From positions 1,470,816 to 1,534,815 of the forward strand of contig MNCI01026399.1 in the NCBI GenBank assembly GCA_015680685.1: a stretch of DNA of 64,000 nucleotides, given 5' to 3'. The notes under the pieces are model-generated. The model was not told the origin of the DNA, did no database searches, and saw only the letters and a program-made list of their open reading frames with translations. Made by a program: the position numbers and the translations under genes. The DNA comes from Gnetum montanum. Taxonomy: Eukaryota > Streptophyta > Gnetopsida > Gnetales > Gnetaceae. Every line of letters starts with the position of its first letter. Position 1 is the stretch's first letter. This document shows, in pieces, positions 30,179 to 39,800 of this stretch.

Positions 30179-31273
30179 CTAGATGAAATACCGCTTTAAG
30201 TATACATGGTTCACAGGATTTGCTAACTCGTTGCCGTTGGCGTCTGCTACTCTGAACACTCCGTTGCCGTATGCGTCGATCACCAAGAAAGGGCCTTCCC
30301 AGTTTACAGAGAACTTGCCTACTGGTTCACGCACAGCCTTGAGAACCAGGTCTCCTTGTTTGATCGGACGCTGCTGAAGATTATGATGATGCTTTTGTCT
30401 CTGTTTATCCTGATATTTCTCAATTGCCTCAAGAGCCTGTATCCGCTTCCCTTCCAATGACTCCAAGTCCATTATCCGAGCCTCGGTGTGTTGAGCCTCA
30501 TTTATAATGGTGGAGAGGACCATTCTCAGAGAAGGAATTTGCAATTCAAGAGGTAGCACCGCCTCAGATCCGTAAACCAGGCTATAGGGCGTACTGCCTG
30601 TAGCTGTTCTACACGTAGTACGATATGCCCATAGCACGTAGAGGATCTGTTCATGCCACCACCTTTTGTTGCGATCGAGCATCTTCTTGAGCAAATTGAT
30701 AATTATCTTGTTGGATGCTTCAGCTTGACCATTTGCCTGCGGGTAATAAGGAGAGGAAAAAGATTGCCTGATGCCTAGGTTGTCACAGAAGGATTTGGTA
30801 TCCGTGCTACTAAACTGTGGCCCATTGTCGGTCACAATAGTCATCGGGAGGCCAAATCGGGTTACGATATTGTCCAAGATAAAATGGCAAACCTGTTGGG
30901 ATGTGATTTTCCGTAGGGGAACAGCTTCTACCCACTTCGTAAAGTACTTAGTCGCGGTAATAATGAAGTTATGCCCTACAGAAGATTTTGGCGCGATGGG
31001 TCCTATAATGTCCAGTCCCCATTGTTGGAATGGCCATGTTATCTGTGTCGTGTGCAATTCTGTGGGTGACACATGGATGAGGTTTGCGTGATGTTGACAC
31101 GTGTCACAGGTCTTAACCTTTGTCAAACAATCTCTTTCCATGCGTGGCCAGTAGTACCCTAGACGACGAATTTTTAGGGCCATGTCCCATGGTGCTACGT
31201 GGCCACCGCACAGTCCCTCGTGAACCTCGCTGACTATGTGCTGTGCTTGGTTTGTGTTAACGCAGGTAAGCAA
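30179..31273 (-). CDS. pol: Integrase of element B
   Basis: 364 open codons at the end of pol. The zinc domain is VHEGLCGGH ... CDTCQHH. The catalytic core has WGLDIIGPI, VTDNGPQFSS and QANGQAEASNKII, giving the D, D and E residues. The C-terminus has the GPY/F-type segment WEGPFLVIDAYGNGVF and ends KRYFI-stop. No chromodomain. It inserts element cDNA into the genome, making 5-bp duplications. It appears intact as an isolated domain, but upstream frame breaks mean it would not be made as part of a normal polyprotein. Confidence 0.9.
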   Translation of the reverse strand: MLTCVNTNQAQHIVSEVHEGLCGGHVAPWDMALKIRRLGYYWPRMERDCLTKVKTCDTCQHHANLIHVSPTELHTTQITWPFQQWGLDIIGPIAPKSSVGHNFIITATKYFTKWVEAVPLRKITSQQVCHFILDNIVTRFGLPMTIVTDNGPQFSSTDTKSFCDNLGIRQSFSSPYYPQANGQAEASNKIIINLLKKMLDRNKRWWHEQILYVLWAYRTTCRTATGSTPYSLVYGSEAVLPLELQIPSLRMVLSTIINEAQHTEARIMDLESLEGKRIQALEAIEKYQDKQRQKHHHNLQQRPIKQGDLVLKAVREPVGKFSVNWEGPFLVIDAYGNGVFRVADANGNELANPVNHVYLKRYFI

Positions 31274-31339
31274 TACGCCATCAAAGGAGCATCTACAAAG
31301 AGTGTTGTCACCAATGATGACGTAGTGCTTAGCCTGCTT

Positions 31340-31900
31340 TCAGATTGCGTCTTTCTGTGTGCGCGTTAATGCAGTTGGTAGTTCACCCTGAAAAAGATAA
31401 GATTTGATATGATCGTACCATTCAGGCGTGCTCGCCTCGGTAAGAGAGGAGATGTGCGCTGTCTGAATGATAGGGTCTGCGCAGTCTGTAATCAATGCAG
31501 GGCAGGTGTTAAGCAGGTGTGAAGGCACGTGTAAAGCCAAGGTGGCAAGAGCGTCGAAGGGCATAAATCGCCTCAGAAGATCTTTAGCCTGATCGCAGTA
31601 GGGCTACAAATGTACAGCCTTGCAGGCGTAGACTCCAGTGATTTGATTTATGACAAGCATCGAATCACCCCTAACCACCAGGTGTTGCACACTGAGTTCA
31701 CCTGCAGTTAGTAGCCCCCTGAGGAGTCCCTCGTACTCTGCCACATTGTTCGTACAAGGGAAAGTAAATCGATAAGCGTGTAGACGCACATCCTCAGGCG
31801 ATAGCGTAAGAACAGTGGCGGCACTGCTGCCTCTGGCAGTTGAAGCTCCGTCAAAGTATAGCGTTGCTTCGAGGCCTGTTGAGACAGGGCTTAGACTATG
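31340..31900 (-). pseudogene. pol: Second (archaeal-type) RNase H of element B
   Basis: Motifs: LYFDGASTARG, FPCTNNVAEYEGLLRG, LVVRGDSMLVINQI. Broken by a stop near 31604, and the DALA end is partly lost or altered at about 31560. The layout is the same as in A, confirming the Tat group. Confidence 0.75.
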
Positions 31901-33678
31901 TACATGCTCGTTTGGGAATTCTGGCTCTACGGTTGCGTGGTTGTCAATTGGTGAAGTTATTAAGTGGTCGGCTATCGCCTGGCCTTTCGTGGATGATTGG
32001 CCAATGTAGTGGAGATCGAATTCCGCGGTGATAGCCTTCCAGCGAGCGATTTTGCTACTCTCATATAAGCTATGTGTAATGGCCCTAAGGATGTTATTTT
32101 TACAAATGATGTTAACTTGACTACGAAACAGCTAATGCCTACATTTCTTAAGCGTAAAAACTAATGCTAAGAAATTACGGTCAACGTCATTGTATCTCGT
32201 CTCGTACGCACATAGAGCGTGACTCAGGTAATAGATGGGTGTTTCTGACCCATCATCCCTCTTTTGACAAAGCAATGCTGCTATTGCTACGTCCGAAGTG
32301 GCGAGGTAAATGAAAAAAGGCGAGTCCCTTTGTGGCGGGAAAACCGTCGGTAGATGTTGCAGTTCTTGTTTTAGGCTGTTAAACGCACGCTGGCAATCGT
32401 CAGTCCATTCAAAATTAACCCCCTTTTTCAGCAGATGTTGCATGGGGTGTAATTTGTCGGTTAACCTCGAAATGAACCTGCGTATGAACTGTAAGCGTCC
32501 CTGTAACCCACGTAATTGCTTGAGGTCTGTGGGAGGCTTTAACACGACAATGGCTTTGACCTTATCAGGGTCAACTCATATGCCGGTTTCTGATATCACA
32601 AACCCCAGCATGCGTCCGGTTTTGACTCCAAATACGCTCTTCTTTGGGTTAAGCCGGAGCTCGTGCGTGGAGCATCTTTTAAGGACTAACTCCAGGTCCT
32701 CTGAATGATCTTCCGACTTCAAAGACTTCACAGCTATGTCNCTAGACGACATAGCTGTGAAGTCTTTGAAGTCGGAAGATCATTCAANACAGCTATGTCG
32801 TCTAGATAATCATTCAGCCTTCCTAGGAGGTAATCGCTAAAGATGTATGTCATGGCGCGTTGATACGTCGCTCCTGCGTTTTTCAGACCAAAAGGCATCA
32901 TGGTATAGCAAAATGTCCCCCAGGGTGTCATAAACGTTGTGGTCAGTTGATGTTCTGGGTTGATGCGAATCTGGTTATAGCCTGAAAAGCCATCCATGAA
33001 GGATAGAAGCGCATGCCCAGCTGTTGTATCCACTAGCTAATTGATACTCGGCAATGGAAAGTTATCTTTGATTGTGGCCTTGTTCAAGTCCCGGAAGTCT
33101 ATGCATATGCGTATACTCCCGGTCTTCTTCGGCATGACCACGATGTTAGATACCCAGTCCGAATAATCGACTGCGTGGATGAAACCAGCCTGATAGAGTT
33201 TGGTGATTTCATCATGCACTGCTAGCGCAATCTCTGCTTTGATTTTGCGTGCCTTTTGTCTAACCGCTTTGATCTGTGTGTCGAGGATAATGTTATGCTG
33301 GATTAATCTAGGATCTAACCCAGGCATATCCTCATATGACCATGCAAAGACAGTGATGTTGTCTTGCAGGACCTATTTTATTGCGTTGTGCGTTTTTTCG
33401 TTTAACAGAGAACTGACCTTGAGTGTTTTGGTCTCACCCCTATGCGTAACTATAGGGACCTCACAAAGGGGGTCTTCGGTTATGTCCCCAGCTTCCAGGT
33501 CTAGTGTGTGCGTCAACTGTTCTGGCCAGTCTGGGGATGCCTCCGATGTAGCTATGGTTACGCCTGCTAAAGGTGGGTTAATGTCTACTAGCGTAGAGTC
33601 AAATTGTCTAATTAAGTGCCCGTATGGGCCTGTCAAGTTTAAAGGTGTTGAAATTGTGGCATCCATCCTCCGTCTGTC
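31901..33678 (-). pseudogene. pol: Reverse transcriptase and first RNase H of element B
   Basis: Begins after a 3' splice-like GGTTTTGCAG at 33679. Motifs in order: DPLCEVPIV linker, SNIVVMPKKTGSIRICIDF, FPLPSIN, LLSFMDGFSGYNQIRI, MMPFGLKNAGATYQRA, YLDD (intact), then LRGLQGRLQFIRRFI and RNase H (YLATSD, YYLSHAL). A few stops (for example near 33373 and 33035) and an inverted, N-containing insertion at 32705-32805 break it. Otherwise it is less decayed than A. Confidence 0.85.
32705..32805. other. Inverted duplication with two undetermined bases inside RT of B
   Basis: About 33 bases from TCTTCCGACTTCAAAG to CAGCTATGTC are followed by N (32741), a short spacer and the exact reverse complement. 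A second N and a third copy of ACAGCTATGTCGTCTAGA follow. It disrupts RT just after YLDD. The two Ns and perfect arms suggest a gap-filling or sequencing artefact. Confidence 0.7.
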
Positions 33679-33805
33679 CTGCAAAACCGGCAAGTGCGTA
33701 AATGGTTAGGAGATAAGTGACGGGATGTTACCAAACGTGGAAGGCTAACTGAATTTTGAAAAACATAGACAAAGCTTGTAATCAATGTAACCCGATTACG
33801 AGGCG

Positions 33806-33842
33806 ATAAGATGTGGTAGTTTAACGTCATTTCGGACAGTGG
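33806..33842 (-). repeat. Dyad motif 2 of element B (single copy)
   Basis: The minus strand has GTCCGAAATGACGTTAAACT followed by ACCA, the same unit as the arrays of A, at the boundary between RT and the antisense gene. It is present once. Confidence 0.75.
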
Positions 33843-33936
33843 AGCGTGCAATATCGGCCACATTAATATCGAGATTTGCAGATTCCGGTTCAGGAAATTT
33901 CCGCCTAAGTCTGATATCAAGTCGGTGATCCTCGCG

Positions 33937-33944
33937 TATAAGTA
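33937..33944 (+). promoter_or_regulatory. Putative TATA box of the antisense gene of B
   Basis: CGCGTATAAGTAGATGG lies about 150 bases upstream of the proposed ATG at 34091, on the gene strand. Its place matches the TATA box of A, and a purine-rich 5' UTR follows. Confidence 0.45.
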
Positions 33945-34481
33945 GATGGTTTTTCGATAAGAAGCGGTTGTTGGCAATTGTGAATTTGAATTTGCAAGGA
34001 AGAGCAGAGAAAAGGGAGAGTAGAGAGCTAGGACAGGGAACCTTGCGAGGATTTGCAAGTAAGTTGTGAAGAAGTTCAACAACTGTCGCGATGGTACCAA
34101 AGGCGAAGAAGAAAAATGCAAAACTGGCTAAGATTGACGAAGTGCAGGCGAGTTTGAACCACGTCTCGCAGGCGCTGATCGATGTTTGTGACCCGACGCC
34201 TCTTAACCGGTAGGTCATTCTCCCTGTGCTTACGCTTGTTCTATATGTCTATTTTTCTTTTGCTTTTGAATGTCTTTTGCGTGAATGCGAATGTCGAAAT
34301 TACGGATCTCGGGTTAATGCGAGGGTTTTGGTGAGGTTGCGTTCGTTGTCGTTGTCAGGGACAAACCTTGCGTTGCTGCAAGGGTTTTGGCAATTTTTGG
34401 CATGGTTGCGTTTTACGAATTCTATTTTAGTTGTGCAAATGTAGATGTAGGTGTTAATGAGTCTTAGTTTTTTACCGACAG

Positions 34482-34931
34482 CATCGCGCTGAAGCCCGTC
34501 ATGATTGTGCTGGACATCATTGGGGTTTTATGCTGGGTGAACCCTATCGTCCCAAATGTTCCTCCCCCTCACACCAGAGTGTAGGGGAAAGCCATTTGGT
34601 TCCGAAAAGGGGCGCTGGAATTCCTGCAGTTTTTGCTGCGCAATTTCAGCATCATTATTTGGTCCGATGTGGCCGGAGATGTTGCTGGTGCCATTTTGGA
34701 GCACCTATTGCTGGGGTCGTCACAGGGGGTTTTGGATTACCTGACGGACGGGGCCATCGAGACAAGCTATCCCGAAGACCAAATGCTCAGCTCCCGGGGT
34801 CTGAGGAGCTTACACTAGATCTGGAATATGGCCCGTTTCAACTGTTATCATGCATACAACACGTTGTTCGTGGCTCGCCATGTGTCAACGTACTTCCAGA
34901 ACCCTCAAGGCACTGTGTACTATGCAGGCGG
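34482..34931 (+). pseudogene. Antisense gene of B, exon 2: FCP1/NIF-like HAD domain
   Basis: 450 nt, the same as A. Motifs in order: KPVMIVLDIIGVLCW, IWFRKGALEFLQFLL, NFSIIIWSDVAGDVAGAIL. This is the pattern of FCP1-like HAD phosphatases and plant relatives with D-L-N-G-L-L: nucleophile motif, EFL block, and W-S/T-S motif followed by a helix. The first Asp is present (34513-34515), but the second is Ile, so the acid/base residue is lost in both copies. Stops at about 34583 and 34816. Confidence 0.65.
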
Positions 34932-35042
34932 GTAAGCAGTTCTGGCTAGCTGTATTGGCTTTTATTATGTTACAATGTCTATTTTTGTTGCAAGAGAAGT
35001 CTAAATGTAGAGCGTAGATTAAGGTTACGCTGTATGGTACAG

Positions 35043-35317
35043 GTTTTTTATACGCGACAACAAGCTAATCGGCGACGGCGATACGCTGCCCTGGGCCGAA
35101 ACGGCAATAAAGGCGTTTACCGCGACTAACAACGTTCATGCTGGTGTCATCGGGCAAATCGGCCACGAGATGCGTGAGTATCACACTCGTTATGAGCAGT
35201 CTTTCAAGAATTGCAAGGGACTCGGATGGCTGCACGAGGATTGGACCCTGGATCCGCCCCTCAGCATCGAGGACGTGGAGAGGGAACTCCCACAATTCCC
35301 GTTGCCGTTTGGCCCCG
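35043..35317 (+). pseudogene. Antisense gene of B, exon 3
   Basis: 275 nt, fully open. It encodes the segment shared with A containing LGWLHEDW near the end, after an alpha-helical stretch (HEMREYHTRYEQSF). It ends GGCCCCG|GTAAGG. Confidence 0.65.
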
Positions 35318-35435
35318 GTAAGGTTGCTGCGTGTTTTAATGTTATGCGTAGTTGTGAGTTATGAATATTGAAAATGAACGTTGCGAGAATGTTTCTATTT
35401 TGTCTTGCGTTTTAACTTGCATATTTTACTTGCAG

Positions 35436-36476
35436 TCAGAGAATCCCGGGAGATTACGCTTACGATTTCCGGCCGTGAGGCGAGGGATGTCCTCTTTCGT
35501 TACGGGGACATCAAGGAGGCACAGCGTTGGCTCGGCCACTCAGCGGCCCCAGTTGCAGTGGTTACCAAGATCCAGGCCACAAGGCTAATGGACCTGTTCT
35601 TGGCTGCAACCCCTGATGTCCCTGCTAGCGAGATGATAGGCCTGGTCAACTCCTTTAATGCGAAGGCGGATCGTTTCAGCATGCATGTGCGTAACATGCG
35701 TGTAAACTTCGACATCAATGCTCAGCTCTTCTCGGACCTGTTTGGCGTCCCTTCCAGCGGCCTTCCCGTAAAAGTGAAGACCACGAGCGGCGTCAGGGTG
35801 GAGGAGCTTCTGCAGGAGTGGGCAAGAATCCCTAAGGGGACCAAGGGGTTTCCTTGTGAGGAATTCCAGTTGAAGACCGCCAAGACGCTTTATCCCCTTT
35901 TTCGGGCCCGGACCTTCCCCAAAACGCTCTCGCAGGCGAGGTTCTTCTTAGTGGAACAGACGCGTATTATGTGAGAGGTGTTGGAGGAGGGAGCCCGTTT
36001 TGATTGGGGGAGCCATCTTGCCAAGGGGTTGCGTAATGAGATGGTCAAGCTTCGCGAGAAGCTTGAGTCCCGCTTCAACGTGCACCATGCCTTTTTCATA
36101 GCCGTCCTCTGGCGGTTTGCTGAGTATCTGGTCGTTTAAAGGAATGGGATCTAGGTACAGCAAGATCGAGACCAACTATCCAAACCTTGGGTCGCCCATA
36201 TCCTTAGCACTACCCGTGGGCAGGATCCACCGGAAGGGATTGGAGAGTCGATGTCAGTGACGACTAAGGGCATGACGGCACCCCGAGTGCGAGGTCTCGA
36301 CAGTGTAGGCGGGATAATGCCTACCTATACCGGCGATGCCTCGCGGGGGAAGCGCTTGGCGGAGGAAATTATGGAGCCTGCAACTTGACGAAAGAGGCTC
36401 TATCTGGCTGAGGCCCTTGAAGGCGAGACAGGCCACACCGTTGGGCTGACGGTGCAGCGGACTAAGCCTCCGCCTG
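35436..36476 (+). pseudogene. Antisense gene of B, exon 4: conserved accessory domain
   Basis: 1041 nt with four stops (near 35972, 36137, 36152, 36386). The first 179 codons are open: ASEMIGLVNSF, FDINAQLFSDLFGVPSSG, TLYPLFRARTFPKTLSQ. Conservation with A is strongest in these blocks, across two elements otherwise much diverged, suggesting past selection on the protein. Confidence 0.7.
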
Positions 36477-36556
36477 GTAAGTGTAAATAGTCTGTATATG
36501 CAATGTTCCATTTAGATCAGCTGGAATTATGTTCTAACGCATGGGGATGTAAGCAG

Positions 36557-37032
36557 CAAAGACGACAGGTCGATTGACCCCTGAGACAGGGGCAATGGTA
36601 CTAAGTCGTCGGGAGGGGGCCTCAATTTTGGAAGAAGAGGCCTCAACTGTTAATACACGCCGTGTATAGGCTCCAGGGCGTGAGGCGACCCCAACCGCTA
36701 GCGGGAGCCGCGTGCCTACCGGGGCACCTGAGGAGGCCCCTGCGACTGGAACCAGTGACGCGCAGACTCCTGTGCGTGAAAGAGAAAGACATACAGAGGA
36801 TGTCGACGAGGTCGCCACTGTCACCGGAAGAGGTAATGAGCATGTTAGCGTATGTGAAAGAATGTGTTAATAAAGGTAATGTCTAACTTGATTTATGCTG
36901 TAGGAGAAGGAGAAGCCTCAGCGTCTGCTGCTGTTAACGAAACGTGGAGAGACTTCCCCGATAAGTTTGCCTTCATGGAAGGCGTTGTTAGCGACATGAT
37001 CGCGCGTCTGGAACGCATTGAACCTGGCGCTG
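36557..37032 (+). pseudogene. Antisense gene of B, exons 5 and 6
   Basis: Exon 5 (276 nt) is a Pro/Glu/Thr-rich linker with one TAG. Exon 6 (36904-37032, 129 nt) holds TWRDFPDKFAFMEGVVSDM, matching A. Borders are GATGTAAGCAG, AGAG|GTAATG, TATGCTGTAG and GCTG|GTAAGTT. Confidence 0.65.
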
Positions 37033-37106
37033 GTAAGTTAATTAAAGTGACCACGTAATGTCTTGGCGATAATATGTCATCTGTCTTGATGCTTGTTTTC
37101 TGTCAG

Positions 37107-38245
37107 GAGCTTACCTCCGATGGGATCCTGTGGAACCCATTAATCTGGGCACAGCGGAGCCCCCACCTGATGGGGCAGTCGTGCCATGCCACATTTATGA
37201 GGAACTGCGTAGATGTGCGTTACGCTCGACACGCTCCGCATGGGAAAGCAGGGACGTGAATGAAAACCTATGGAAGAAGTTGCAGCGGTCAGAAGAGAGG
37301 GTTGAGTCCTTGACTAAGGAGGTCGAGGACCTGAGGGCACGGTACGAGTTCCTACAGGCTCGAGTGACAGGGGGCGAAGACTGGCGTACTGCTATTATTG
37401 ATCACTCCCGTTATTGGACAGCGATCAAGAATAACGTACAGACCAGTCGAACGTTAGTAGAGCAAAGGATGCAAATAGAGCTCCTTGCTCAGAAAAGTCG
37501 AGACTAGAGGGACTACTGCGCAGGCGTGCAAGTATGGGAACAGAAAGAGAAGGACCACAAGCACGTGTACAAAAGGGAAAGCGCCGCCTACAGAAAACGC
37601 TACCGCAATTCCACTGTTAAAGCTCGATCCTTGGAGGTCTTTGTGGACACTATCGGAGCGTCCGAAGCTTTTAAGAAGTTTGAGGAATAGGTGACTGTAA
37701 CTGCGTCTCCAGAGAGAGTGATGGTCTTCCCTGGGAATCAAGCTTCAATCCCTACTTTCTACCCCGATCCTCCCTCTTGGAGTAGCATGGAGAATGGGAA
37801 AGTGAAAGCTAGGACAGCTTTGGGCGAGGATGTGTGGCAAGACCTAACAGAGGATGAAATCATGCAGCGTCTGTGGGCCGGCTTGGACAAACTTCCCTTT
37901 GCTGTGGAAGCGGGGCCGTCGCGAGTAAGTTTTACTCATGACTTAGCCGGCAAATTTCCTAACTAGCATTGTTTATTCTAATTGTTTTTATGTTCTTTGG
38001 CCTAGATACCAGAAGGAGGTAGAGAAAGTACGCCAGCAGAAGTGGAAACAGTGGAAGCGGAAGTGGAACGAACTGATGAAGGGCGTCCTCTAGTGGAGCC
38101 AATGCCAGAACGAGAGTCTCATGAGGGGGCAATCTTTCATGAAGGGGTAATTCCCAGAAACGATGGCCCGCTGGAGGACGACCTTTTGGGACTGGATCCA
38201 GAGTTGAAGGACACTGGTGACAGTGGCAGTAGGGGAAATGCCTAA
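37107..38245 (+). pseudogene. Antisense gene of B, exons 7 and 8: coiled coil and tail
   Basis: Exon 7 (37107-37924) starts GAYLRWDP and contains a long heptad-like region (KKLQRSEERVESLTKEVEDL), a basic second helix (EKDHKHVYKRESAAY) and EDEIMQRLWAGLD near the end. TAG stops lie at about 37505 and 37688. Exon 8 (38006-38245) is acidic and ends in TAA. It probably dimerised or bound a partner. Array 1 begins about 95 bases after the stop. Confidence 0.7.
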
Positions 38246-38339
38246 TTTTGTTAATTTTGGTGTAATATCATGTCTCAAATGACTTGCAAATATGATAAAA
38301 CTTGATTGAATGTTAACTGCTTATCATTTTTTTTGTTTA

Positions 38340-38505
38340 TAAGGTCTTAGTTTAAGGCCGTTGCGGGCCAAGAGCGTAAAAATAACTAGTTTAAGGCCGT
38401 TGCGGGCCAAGAGCGTAAAAATAACTAGTTTAAGGCCGTTGTGGGCTAAGAGCGTAAAAATAACTAGTTTAAGGCCGTTGCGGGCCAAGAGCGTAAAAAT
38501 AACTT
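38340..38505 (-). repeat. Dyad array 1 of element B (PR / antisense-gene boundary)
   Basis: Four tandem units of about 39 bases; on the element strand GGCCCGCAACGGCCTTAAACT followed by AGTTATTTTTACGCTCTT. One unit has GCCCACAACGGCC. This is the GGCC-armed form of the dyad. Confidence 0.85.
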
Positions 38506-38726
38506 GCGTAAATGTAATCCGGGATAAATGCGTAAAGGAATGAGCACAGCTAACACGCAAGAAAATAACAAGCGTATACGCAGATAAAACATGCAGGAGA
38601 ATGCCAAGCGTAAACACAGATAAAACAGACGTAGCGTAAAAATGTATTGAAAACAAACAAAAAAGCTGCCAAACGGGGAGTACGCTAACTTACACGTGAA
38701 TAGTGCTATACGCAGATGACCATTGT
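38506..38726 (-). other. Spacer between protease and array 1 of element B, with a candidate splice donor
   Basis: AGCGTA-type words are scattered here. On the minus strand ACGTGTAAGTTAGCG (intron start about 38693) is a good donor consensus, 34 bases after the protease stop. Paired with the acceptor at 33679 it would remove about 5.0 kb carrying the whole antisense gene. Because it lies after the stop, splicing here would not fuse PR with RT. Confidence 0.35.
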
Positions 38727-39800
38727 TCAGTCGTCGATATGCAATTGTTTCTTAATGGCTTTCACGTCGAGCACTGCATAAGGGCGAGGAGGTTTGGGGT
38801 TTGACTCCTCTACACTGTCATCTGGAAAGGGCAGGTCAGCCTAGGCGAGACCATTGTCTGCATTGTCTTTGTTGTTGTCTTGTTCAGGGGCTTGGAGATG
38901 GGACTGATCTTCAGCCGTTTCGATCTCCGAACCTCGTTCTTCTTCGATATTGTTAACGGTCCTGGGGGTAACCTCATCGCCACGTATGACAACCTCCCCT
39001 CCGGCGTAGGGCAGGTGTATCTCCTGATGGATCGGCGACGAGACCGCCCTCAGCTGGGCTAACCACGACCTCCCTAAGATCAGGTTGAAGCCGGGCATCT
39101 CCTCAACGACTAAGAACGTGGCTTCCGTTGGGAATTGATTCCCCGCCACAAACTCAATACGCACCATCCCCTTGACCTGAACCCGTGCTCCATTGAATGA
39201 TTTTACGCAGGCTGTCGTCGTGGGAGTGATCTGGTCGACCAAACCCAGCCTATCCACGATGGAATAGGGAACGACGTTAGCAGCTGCACCATCATCCACG
39301 TGCACCCTCCGGATCCGGTACTGGCCGACCCGAATAGTGATGAACATGGGCTCAGTCGTTACTTGACCTTTCTCTGGATCATCTTTAACAGACTCGTCCA
39401 GAAAGGTCAACGAGGCAGGCTTAGGTGTTTCAGCGTCAGGAGAAAACATGACAGCGTGTATCGCTTCCTCTTCTGCCGGCAAGCTGGCATCCACTGATAT
39501 GGACGTCAACATGCGTACCATAGCCTCGCGGTGTTCTCGAGAAGTCATCAAGAGGTCGTACAAGCTCAGTGTTGTGTTCTTCTGCTTGAGAGCTTGTTTA
39601 ACCTGCGTGAACTCATCGAGGAGGTCCTTCTCTCGGCAGGGTGGTTTATCCCCCTTATCTTCCTCCATTCAGCCCAAGAGACGGATCTCTCGAGGCGGAG
39701 CGGTGTTAGCAGAGGGGTTGTTCTTCTTCCTACCAAGAGAAGGTGGCTGTGTTTCCGTGCCTTTGGCATGCTTTTGAGGCATAGACATAGGCGCTGGGCT
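38727..39800 (-). pseudogene. Aspartic protease region of element B
   Basis: 275 open codons (39668-38841), a stop near 38841, then readable to the final stop at 38727. The retropepsin-like core has VHVDDGAAANVVP and FNLILGRSWL. The C-terminus VKAIKKQLHIDD corresponds to VKMRKIKKLLK in A. Upstream the frame extends to about 39800 (IRLLG before a TGA), where a shift separates it from gag. Confidence 0.8.

Larger units (their letters stand above)
34091..38245 (+). pseudogene. Antisense eight-exon accessory gene of element B (overall gene)
   Basis: Opposite strand to the gag-pol of B. Proposed exons: 34091-34209, 34482-34931, 35043-35317, 35436-36476, 36557-36832, 36904-37032, 37107-37924, 38006-38245. 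Every intron has GT-AG ends (for example CCTG|GTAAGTGT, GCGA|GTAAGTTTT, TTTACTTGCAG, TTTCTGTCAG) and is 71-272 nt. The summed exons are 3348 nt, an exact multiple of three from ATG to TAA, and phases 2,2,1,1,1,1,0 match A as far as A can be read. About nine in-frame stops make this copy a pseudogene, although the element's own gag, protease and integrase are mostly open. Same domain order as A. Confidence 0.82.

Noticed and set aside
38324-38656. 110-codon minus-strand ORF with repeated VIFTLLARNGLKL-type units
   Set aside because: Direct product of the four-copy dyad array 1 of B; no independent support.
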